Shown: positions 1 to 5,387 of the stretch, in pieces
How positions within the stretch are numbered: the stretch's first letter is position 1
How the letters are laid out: each line of letters begins with the position of its first letter
Assembly: GCA_902461985.1 (NCBI GenBank)
Contig: CABQAB010000151.1
Span: 1 to 5,387, forward strand
Reading direction: 5' to 3'
Source of the DNA: an uncultured Bacteroidales bacterium
Lineage (GTDB): Bacteria; Bacteroidota; Bacteroidia; Bacteroidales; UBA932
DNA: 5,387 bases
Notes under the pieces: model-generated
What the model saw: the letters and a program-made list of their open reading frames with translations, nothing else
The model's database searches: none
Told to the model about the DNA's origin: nothing
Translations under genes and position numbers: made by a program

Positions 1-380
1 CTTCTGTCTTTCAGCATAGGCCGTTCGAGCCCCTGTAGAGCGAGCCTTCGTCCTATCTCCGCAGAAGAGGCTTTGAGATAGATGCAGATGCTGTCGCGGA
101 CAATCAGCCTGCGATTTTCTTCTACAGTCAGAGTGCCCCCTCCGAGGGAGAGCACGAGGTCCCTGCCGGAATGCTCCGCGAGAATATGTTTCAGGGCTTC
201 TGTCTCGTATGTGCGGAACAGAGTTTCTCCACCCTTGATGAATATGGCCGGGATGGTTTCGGACTGTTCCTTTTCAACATATCTGTCCAGGTCAATGAAA
301 GTGAATCCTAACTTTTCAGCCAGGACTTTTCCTACGCTGCTTTTTCCGCAGCCCATCATTCCTGACAGGGATACAATCAT
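1..380 (-). CDS. aroK: Shikimate kinase, C-terminus cut off by the window edge
   Basis: Cytoplasmic kinase that phosphorylates shikimate to shikimate 3-phosphate with ATP, the fifth step of the chorismate pathway. I translated this frame by hand; 126 codons are visible of a family length of roughly 170-190. The P-loop GMMGCGKSS is at residues 7-15. The substrate-binding pair Asp30 and Asp32 lies in FIDLD. Arg56, in ETLFRTYE, matches the shikimate-binding arginine, and the GGG loop is at 80-82. ERPML at 119-123 is the start of the lid, with Arg120 in the ATP-contacting position. The ATG at 378-380 is the first possible start, because an in-frame TGA lies 15 bp upstream in the 26-bp gap after parC. 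No Shine-Dalgarno sequence is visible. All key residues that fall inside the window are present, so the gene looks intact as far as it can be read. Translation probably depends on read-through from parC. Confidence 0.95.
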   Translation of the reverse strand, partial: MIVSLSGMMGCGKSSVGKVLAEKLGFTFIDLDRYVEKEQSETIPAIFIKGGETLFRTYETEALKHILAEHSGRDLVLSLGGGTLTVEENRRLIVRDSICIYLKASSAEIGRRLALQGLERPMLKDR

Positions 381-406
381 ATCAGAAGATAAAATTCAGC
401 ATCTGC

Positions 407-3205
407 TTAGAACAGTGTGGGTTCGCCGTCGATGTTGAGGTTCAGGACCTCATCGTCGCTCTGCCCTCTGGTACTGCTGTCCGTCAGCCCGCTGGTGCTG
501 TCGTTCTCTTGTCTGCTACCGTTCTCTTGCCCGGTGCTGTTGTCCATCTGCCCGGCGGCATCCTCCTGCAGCCCGTCACTTTCCGGCTTGTCTTCGTCCA
601 CGAGGTCTTCCGGCCTTGTCAAAGGCTCGATGAACCGTACGCTTTCTACATCCATGGAACTGACTTTCTTGCCTTTGGCGGCAATTCCCTTTTTGGCTAT
701 GAAGGCTTCCGCATCCACCTTTTCAGCTTCCCTGTGTGAGAATTTGCCTCCGAAAGTTATTTCGAACTGAGGATGCAGGTCTTCGCTCAGACCGACGAGG
801 TAGGAGCCTTTGGAATCGCTTATGAAACTTACCGGCGAGTTGTCACTTACATCGAAAGAGAATCTCTTGACATAGAATGACTTGGCAGACTTGTCATAGT
901 AAAGTGCGGTGAATGTTTTCCCGTTATCGAATTTCTCGATACGGAGAAGTTCGCCCTGATAGCGGCTGCTGAGATCGAAGCCCGTGGTGTAGTAGGTCCC
1001 GTCCGTGAACACGGCGAGAATGTGGTCGCCGCCGTTGAACTGTCCTAAGTACAGGCCTCTTTCCTCATCGTTGAGTTTCTGGATATCTGCGTCGAACCAT
1101 ATATCCTTGCCTCCGATAGTGGATTCACCCTTGGCCTTGAGCGTAATCTTCTGGACGGCATTCTTTCTTGCCACTACATTGCCTCTCGCGCCTCTGCCTT
1201 TGATGTCCAAGGTCGAGAAATCGTATTCGTCTATGAGTTTCTTGAGTTTCAGCTTGGCCTTGAGGAATACTTTCACTGTCTCGGCCTCGCCGTTGCCGTT
1301 CACTGTAAGCCATTGTATTACAGAGCCTGGAGTGCCCTGGGTGATGTCATATTCCTTGTCCTTCGTAATGGAGGTCATCGCGAACCTCTTGGCGTAGCTT
1401 ACCGGACCTTTGCCGTCCCGGTAGATTACGTTGTAGATAGTCCTGCTGTCGCCTCTGTTGAACAGTCCGACATACTCTATATCCTTGCCCACATAGATTT
1501 TCTCATCCACCTTGCGGACCATGTATTTTCCGTTCTTGAGTATGGTGACGAATTCGGAAAGGTCTGAGCAGTCGCAGACAAATTCGGTGTTCTCGTCCTT
1601 TTTGAGTGCCGTGCCCACGAAGCCTTCAACCTTGTTCACATACAGTTTTGCGTTGTTGTTCACAACCTTTGTGGCTTCAATGCTCTCGAAACTGCTTATT
1701 TCAGTGAGTCTCGGCCACTCCTTGCCGTATTTCTTCCTGAGCGAGCGGAACCAGGAGATGGCGTACTCCGTAAGTCTGCTGAGGTTTGAATGTATATCCG
1801 CTATTTCCTTTTCAGTTGCGGCAATCTTTTCGTCCACCGCCTTGGTGTCGAACTTGGATATTTTCCTGACCGGTTTCTCAACCAAGCGCAGAATGTCCTC
1901 CATTACGATGTCACGTTTCAGCAGATGCTGGAATTCTTTCATCCGTGCGAAAATTTCCTGCAACTGGGCCTCCCATGTCACCGAGTCGTTTTCGAGAAGT
2001 TTGAAAACCTTTTCCTCGAAGAAGATTTTTTCAAGGGAAAGATAGTGCCAGTCGTCTTCAAGTTCGCCTAATTTGAGTTCGAGCTCCTGTCTGAGCAGGT
2101 CCTTGGTGTGTTCGGTGTCGTAGCGCAGTACGTCATCCACTCCGAGGAACTGAGGCTTCTTGTCCACGATGACGCAGGTGTTCGGGGATATGGAAACCTC
2201 GCAGTCGGTAAAGGCATAGAGCGCGTCTATGGTCTTGTCCGGAGACACGTCGTTCGGCAGATGAATCAGAATCTCGGCTGTCTCGGTGGTGAGATCCTCG
2301 ATTTTCTTGATTTTGATTTTGCCTTTGTCCTTGGCCTTGAGAATGGAATCGATGATTATATGCGTGGTCTTGCCATAAGGGACTTCCTTGATGGCAATCG
2401 TATTCTTGTCGATTTTCTCGATTTTGGCCCTGACTTTCACGGAACCGCCGCGGCGCCCGTTGTTGTATTTCGAGCAGTCCGCATAGCCTCCGGTAGGGAA
2501 GTCCGGGTACAGCTCGAAATCTCTGCCTTCAAGTATGGCTATCGATGCGTCGATGAGTTCGTTGAAATTGTGCGGCAGAATCTTGGATGCGAGGCCGGCG
2601 GCAATGCCTTCAGTGCCCTGTGCAAGCAGCAGCGGGAATTTGACAGGCAGTTCGACAGGCTCCTGGTTCCTGCCGTCGTATGAGGTCATCCATGGAGTGA
2701 TTTTCGGGTTGAACACCACTTCCTTCGCGAATTTGCTCAGACGGGCCTCGATATATCGGGGCGCGGCGTTGGAGTCGCCTGTGATAATGTTTCCCCAGTT
2801 TCCCTGGCAGTCGATGAGCAGTCCCTTCTGGCCGAGCTGGACCAGTGCACCGCCGATGGATGCGTCTCCGTGTGGGTGGTACTGCATTGCCTGTCCTATG
2901 ATGTTGGCCACTTTCGTATATGCCCCGTCATCTATCCTTGACATGGCGTGAAGCACCCTCCGCTGCACAGGCTTGAGTCCGTCCACAATATGGGGCACGG
3001 CACGATAGAGGATGGTGTAGGACGCATAGTCCAGATACCATTCCTTGAACATTCCGGAAAGTTTGAAGCGACGGCTGTCATCTCCCAGCAGCTTCCCGAA
3101 GCGTCCTGTCTCCACGGCTTCTTCAGTCAGTTCCTGTTCATTGTCATCAATTTCTTCGAATCCTTCTTCCTGTGTCAAATCGTCTTTGCTCATATCCTCT
3201 GTCAT
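407..3205 (-). CDS. parC: DNA topoisomerase IV subunit A (ParC, Bacteroidota type)
   Basis: DNA-cleaving subunit of a type IIA topoisomerase, expected to work as A2B2 with ParE to decatenate chromosomes; 932 residues. An acidic N-terminal segment (about 8-34) precedes the breakage-reunion core. The winged-helix region includes VDGLKPVQRRVLHAM (74-88), YHPHGD (109-114) and QGNWGNI (134-140). The catalytic tyrosine is Tyr151 in AAPRYIEARL, with Arg150 before it. The tower motif PVKFPLLLAQGTEGIAAGL is at 187-205. Helical, coiled-coil-prone stretches (about 366-490) form the exit-gate arm. A beta-rich C-terminal DNA-wrapping domain spans about 515-860; KGRGARGN (669-676) resembles a degenerate GyrA box. 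A hydrophilic Ser/Asn/Gln/Asp tail follows, ending in EPTLF. The ASIG-ALVQLGQK signature and lack of a canonical QRRGGKG box favour ParC over GyrA. Positions equivalent to E. coli GyrA Ser83 and Asp87 are Ala115 and Gly119. ATG at 3205 is chosen as the first start; Met5 at 3193 is an alternative. ParE is not in the window. Confidence 0.93.
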   Translation of the reverse strand: MTEDMSKDDLTQEEGFEEIDDNEQELTEEAVETGRFGKLLGDDSRRFKLSGMFKEWYLDYASYTILYRAVPHIVDGLKPVQRRVLHAMSRIDDGAYTKVANIIGQAMQYHPHGDASIGGALVQLGQKGLLIDCQGNWGNIITGDSNAAPRYIEARLSKFAKEVVFNPKITPWMTSYDGRNQEPVELPVKFPLLLAQGTEGIAAGLASKILPHNFNELIDASIAILEGRDFELYPDFPTGGYADCSKYNNGRRGGSVKVRAKIEKIDKNTIAIKEVPYGKTTHIIIDSILKAKDKGKIKIKKIEDLTTETAEILIHLPNDVSPDKTIDALYAFTDCEVSISPNTCVIVDKKPQFLGVDDVLRYDTEHTKDLLRQELELKLGELEDDWHYLSLEKIFFEEKVFKLLENDSVTWEAQLQEIFARMKEFQHLLKRDIVMEDILRLVEKPVRKISKFDTKAVDEKIAATEKEIADIHSNLSRLTEYAISWFRSLRKKYGKEWPRLTEISSFESIEATKVVNNNAKLYVNKVEGFVGTALKKDENTEFVCDCSDLSEFVTILKNGKYMVRKVDEKIYVGKDIEYVGLFNRGDSRTIYNVIYRDGKGPVSYAKRFAMTSITKDKEYDITQGTPGSVIQWLTVNGNGEAETVKVFLKAKLKLKKLIDEYDFSTLDIKGRGARGNVVARKNAVQKITLKAKGESTIGGKDIWFDADIQKLNDEERGLYLGQFNGGDHILAVFTDGTYYTTGFDLSSRYQGELLRIEKFDNGKTFTALYYDKSAKSFYVKRFSFDVSDNSPVSFISDSKGSYLVGLSEDLHPQFEITFGGKFSHREAEKVDAEAFIAKKGIAAKGKKVSSMDVESVRFIEPLTRPEDLVDEDKPESDGLQEDAAGQMDNSTGQENGSRQENDSTSGLTDSSTRGQSDDEVLNLNIDGEPTLF

Positions 3206-3208
3206 TGT

Positions 3209-3254
3209 TTATGCGGAAACCACCACATTCCGTTGATTATATGGAAACTACCAC
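3209..3254. repeat. Imperfect 18-bp direct repeat spanning the era stop and the era-parC gap
   Basis: On the plus strand ttatgcggaaaccaccac (3209-3226) and ttatatggaaactaccac (3237-3254) match at 15 of 18 positions, offset by 28 bp. One copy sits just upstream of the parC ATG; the other covers the last codons and stop of era. It could be a small tandem duplication or paired protein-binding sites near the parC start. No known operator is recognised. Confidence 0.5.
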
Positions 3255-4147
3255 TCGTATCCGAATCTTTTCAATTCTTTCCTGCTCTCTCTCCAGCCGT
3301 CATCCACCTTGACGAAAAGCTGGAGATATATCTTCTTCTGGAAGAAATCTTCCATCTCTATGCGTGCCTGGGTGCCCACCTTTTTCAGTGCAGAGCCTCC
3401 CTTTCCTATTATAATCCCTTTCTGGGAATCCCGCATCACATATATCACCGCACTGATTTCATATCTTTCCTCTCCCTCCTTGAACTGGTCTATGGCTACC
3501 TCGCAGCAGTATGGAATCTCCTGGGAATAGTTCAGGAATATTTTCTCCCGTATGATTTCAGAAGCGAAGAATCTCAGGCTCTTGTCAGTGAACACATCCT
3601 TGTCATACCATGGCGGGGCGACGGGAAGACTTGCGACAATGCTCCCGAATATGCTTTCGAGATTGAATCTTTCCTGTGCCGATGCCGGGAAAATCTGTGC
3701 TTTCGGGAGCTTCTCCTGCCACCAGCCCATCAGTTCCACCACTTTCTCCTGGTTGCTGATGTCGATTTTGTTGATGACCACGATTACCGGACATTCGATT
3801 CTCTGGAGTTTTTCTATCCATTCGATGTTTTTGTCCGGCTGTTCCACCGTATCGGTCACGTAGAGAATCGTGTCGGCGTCTCCGATGGCGGTCTCCACGA
3901 AATTCATCATGCTTTCCTGAAGCCTGTAACTCGGTTTGAGTATGCCCGGAGTGTCCGAATAGACAATCTGCCAGTCATCCCCGTTCACTATGCCCATGAT
4001 TCTGTGGCGCGTTGTCTGCGCCTTGGCCGTGACTATTGAAAGCTTTTCGCCGACAAGCGCATTCATAAGAGTGGATTTGCCGACATTCGGGTTCCCGATG
4101 ATGTTGACAAATCCTGCTCTATGTTTTCCAGAGGTTGTTCCGCTCAT
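3248..4147 (-). CDS. era: GTPase Era, 30S ribosome assembly factor
   Basis: Essential GTPase that binds the 3' end of 16S rRNA and the maturing 30S subunit; 299 residues, normal for the family. The GTPase domain has G1 GNPNVGKST (18-26), G2 around Thr45-Thr46 in AQTTRHR, G3 DTPG (65-68), G4 NKID (126-129) and G5 SAQ (156-158), where SAL or SAK is more usual. The C-terminal KH domain begins near 190; its RNA-binding GxxG loop is GKGG (248-251) in a GIIIGKGGSALKKVG setting, preceded by the family PY-CEV element (212-217). The frame is open 43 codons further upstream, but that extension overlaps the end of the preceding gene in another frame and shows no Era homology. The ATG at 4145-4147 puts G1 at residue 18, as is normal, and leaves a 34-bp gap. 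No clear Shine-Dalgarno sequence is seen. Its upstream partner also acts on rRNA, which fits a shared ribosome-biogenesis unit. Confidence 0.97.
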   Translation of the reverse strand: MSGTTSGKHRAGFVNIIGNPNVGKSTLMNALVGEKLSIVTAKAQTTRHRIMGIVNGDDWQIVYSDTPGILKPSYRLQESMMNFVETAIGDADTILYVTDTVEQPDKNIEWIEKLQRIECPVIVVINKIDISNQEKVVELMGWWQEKLPKAQIFPASAQERFNLESIFGSIVASLPVAPPWYDKDVFTDKSLRFFASEIIREKIFLNYSQEIPYCCEVAIDQFKEGEERYEISAVIYVMRDSQKGIIIGKGGSALKKVGTQARIEMEDFFQKKIYLQLFVKVDDGWRESRKELKRFGYEW

Positions 4148-4181
4148 TGAAAATCTGTTTGAATTTTTCCACGAAACAGGA

Positions 4182-5387
4182 CTAAACGTATGCACCCATT
4201 TTGAGTACGTTGACTTCGCCCTCGGTAAGGTATCTCCACTCTCCGCGCTTGATGCCCTTCTTGGTAAGTCCGGCAAAATAGACGCGGTCCAGGGCTTTGA
4301 CGTCGTATCCGAGGGATTCGAAAATCCTTCTTACGATGCGGTTCTTGCCTGAATGGATTTCTATGCCGAGTTTGCGCTTGTCGTTTTCCTCTATGTATTC
4401 GAGTGCGTCGGCTGCCACGTCGCCGTCAGAAAGTTCCACACCTGAAAGTATCTTTTCGTAGTCTTCCTGGCTGAGGTCGCGCCCGAGTGACACCTGGTAG
4501 ATTTTCTTCTTGTCGTATGAAGGGTGTGTGAGCCTTTCTGCGATTTCGCCATCGTTGGTGAACATAAGCACTCCGGTGGTGTTCTTGTCAAGTCTGCCTA
4601 CCGGGAACACCCTTGAAGGGCATTTTTTCAGGAGTTCCATCACAGTCTTCTCGGCGTGCGGGTCGGAGGTGGTGGTCACGAATCCTTTCGGCTTGTTCAT
4701 TACGATATAGACCTTGGCCTCACCGTGAAGTCTTTCTCCGTTGAACCTTACGTCGTCTTTGTTGACATTGACTTTGGTTCCGAGCTCAGTGACGAGTTCC
4801 CCGTTTACGGTCACGCAGCCAGCGAGTATGAAGTTGTCTGCTTCCCTGCGTGAGCATATTCCGGAATTGGCGATATATCTGTTCAGGCGCACTTCTTCTT
4901 TGACCGGGAAGCTTACGTTGTCGTTGTCGGAGAGCATTTCGTTCTCGACTGTCTTCCTCCTGTCTATCATTTTGCTGATTCCGCTTTCGTCTTCGTTGCG
5001 GAACATAGGCTTGGTGAAACGCGGACGGTTCTGGCCGAAAGATGCTTTGCCGTCTGTTCTCTTGCGGAATCCCGGTTTGCGGTCGCCGGAACTGTGCCTG
5101 TTGTAACCGCCTTCGGATGAATAAGGTCTGCGTTCTCCGCCCTGTCCGTAAGGCTTGCGCTCGCCGTCGCTGTGGAAAGATCTGCGTTCGCTATCCTGGC
5201 GGTAAGGTTTTCTTTCACCATCCTGACGGTAAGGTCTCCTCTCGCCGCTCTGGCCGTATGGCCTGCGCTCTCCGTCGCTGTGGAATGATCTGCGCTCACC
5301 ATCCTGGCTGTAAGGTCTCCGCTCTCCGTTCTGGCCGTAAGACCTGCGTTCTCCGTTGCTGTGGAACGATGGCCTGCGTCCGCCGTT
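4182..5387 (-). CDS. RluB/RsuA-family rRNA pseudouridine synthase with repeat-rich N-terminal arm, N-terminus beyond window
   Basis: Converts a specific uridine in rRNA to pseudouridine. The frame stays open to the window edge, giving 401 visible residues with the true start outside. Residues 1-91 are ten 9-residue repeats (unit 1 has 10) near DGERRPYGQ; 92-127 continue as basic Gly/Ser/Arg sequence. An S4 RNA-binding domain follows at about 166-220 (RLNRYIANSGICSRREAD). The catalytic domain starts at VMNKPKGFV (229-237). The catalytic Asp267 lies in VGRLDKNTTGVLMFTNDGE, and KNRIVRRIFESLGYDV (348-363) matches the family's R-x-VRR motif. The catalytic core is complete. A start at the ATG at 5006 (Met128 here) would give a conventional 274-residue enzyme, but the open, strongly patterned coding sequence upstream argues that it is internal. 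The target is unknown: RluB (23S) is the likeliest relative, RsuA, RluE and RluF cannot be excluded, so no symbol is given. Long Arg/Gly/Asn-rich arms on this family are, from memory, common in Bacteroidota. era follows 34 bp downstream. Confidence 0.92.
   Translation of the reverse strand, partial: NGGRRPSFHSNGERRSYGQNGERRPYSQDGERRSFHSDGERRPYGQSGERRPYRQDGERKPYRQDSERRSFHSDGERKPYGQGGERRPYSSEGGYNRHSSGDRKPGFRKRTDGKASFGQNRPRFTKPMFRNEDESGISKMIDRRKTVENEMLSDNDNVSFPVKEEVRLNRYIANSGICSRREADNFILAGCVTVNGELVTELGTKVNVNKDDVRFNGERLHGEAKVYIVMNKPKGFVTTTSDPHAEKTVMELLKKCPSRVFPVGRLDKNTTGVLMFTNDGEIAERLTHPSYDKKKIYQVSLGRDLSQEDYEKILSGVELSDGDVAADALEYIEENDKRKLGIEIHSGKNRIVRRIFESLGYDVKALDRVYFAGLTKKGIKRGEWRYLTEGEVNVLKMGAYV
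5115..5387 (-). repeat. 27-bp in-frame tandem repeat array (about 10 units), running off the window
   Basis: Ten consecutive units, each 27 bp except the edge unit of 30 bp, lie within the pseudouridine synthase frame. The peptide units read in order are NGGRRPSFHS, NGERRSYGQ, NGERRPYSQ, DGERRSFHS, DGERRPYGQ, SGERRPYRQ, DGERKPYRQ, DSERRSFHS, DGERKPYGQ and GGERRPYSS. A degenerate unit, EGGYNRHSS, follows at 5088-5114. Every unit keeps two adjacent basic residues and an aromatic residue. DNA identity between units is visible by eye, for example the plus-strand word gtggaa near 5172, 5280 and 5361, which are 108 and 81 bp apart, both multiples of 27. The array probably extends past the right edge. 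Confidence 0.93.

Larger units (their letters stand above)
1..5387 (-). other. Probable four-gene operon: pseudouridine synthase - era - parC - aroK
   Basis: All four genes are co-directional with gaps of 34, 42 and 26 bp. No hairpin followed by a T run is visible on the minus strand in any gap. No match to the Bacteroidota promoter pattern (TTTG then TAnnTTTG) was found by eye in the gaps. Transcription therefore most likely starts upstream of the right edge and continues past the left edge. Internal promoters inside coding sequence cannot be excluded. Confidence 0.6.

Noticed and set aside
82..438. A plus-strand open frame opposite aroK and the end of parC.
   Set aside because: The minus strand encodes an unambiguous shikimate kinase with P-loop, Asp pair and GGG loop; the plus-strand peptide is a shadow.
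2948..4039. A 363-codon open frame on the plus strand, antisense to era and to the start of parC.
   Set aside because: It lies opposite two clearly conserved genes, has no recognisable domain, and is the kind of long antisense frame expected from the codon usage of the minus-strand genes. The 191-codon plus frame at 2108-2683 and the shorter ones are rejected for the same reason.
4155..4179. Short inverted repeat ctgttt / aaacag with a 13-base loop in the gap before era.
   Set aside because: Six AT-rich base pairs with a large loop are weak and expected by chance; there is no T tract for a terminator and no known regulatory element matches.
4148..4276. A 43-codon upstream extension of Era.
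   Set aside because: It overlaps the C-terminal coding sequence of the pseudouridine synthase in another frame, has no Era homology, and would put the G1 loop far from the N-terminus. The start at 4147 is preferred.
4967..5302. A 111-codon minus-strand frame rich in Ala, Thr, Ser and Asp, with repeats.
   Set aside because: It is the out-of-frame reading of the 27-bp repeat array; its periodicity comes from the repeats. The in-frame reading joins directly to the S4 and catalytic domains.
5115..5387. Possible CRISPR array, because of regularly spaced short repeats.
   Set aside because: The period is 27 bp with no unique spacers between units, the units diverge mostly in ways that preserve the peptide, and the array is in frame with a known enzyme. 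No cas genes are present.
1..5387. A new defence, mobile or biosynthetic system.
   Set aside because: All four genes are recognised housekeeping genes, gaps are under 50 bp, and there are no transposases, integrases, tRNA-linked att sites or toxin-antitoxin-like small genes.

Overview
The window looks like a piece of a Bacteroidota chromosome, most likely Bacteroidales. Three things suggest this: the topoisomerase A subunit is the long form typical of that group, with ASIG-ALVQLGQK and AAPRYIEARLSKF signatures; none of the genes has a clear Shine-Dalgarno sequence; and an RluB/RsuA-type pseudouridine synthase carries a long low-complexity N-terminal arm. Base composition is close to balanced. 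Genus cannot be read from this sequence alone.

All four genes lie on the minus strand and are read from the right edge to the left. In transcription order they are a pseudouridine synthase of the RluB/RsuA family (4182-5387, N-terminus beyond the window), the ribosome-assembly GTPase Era (3248-4147), topoisomerase IV subunit A, ParC (407-3205), and shikimate kinase AroK (1-380, C-terminus beyond the window). The gaps between them are 34, 42 and 26 bp. No terminator-like hairpin with a T tract was seen in any gap, so the four are probably co-transcribed. No stretch over 300 bp lacks a gene, and no RNA gene, mobile element or CRISPR array was found.

This is a housekeeping cluster. The first two genes act on the ribosome (rRNA pseudouridylation and 30S maturation), the third unlinks daughter chromosomes, and the fourth makes shikimate 3-phosphate for aromatic amino acids. 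I see no defence, mobile or otherwise new system. The most unusual part is the right end. There the pseudouridine synthase frame stays open to the window edge and encodes about ten tandem 9-residue repeats (27 bp each, consensus near D-G-E-R-R-P-Y-x-Q). These form a basic, aromatic, probably disordered arm on an RNA-modifying enzyme. Smaller points of interest are the non-canonical residues at the quinolone-contact positions of ParC, its low-complexity C-terminal tail, and an imperfect direct repeat at the era-parC junction.
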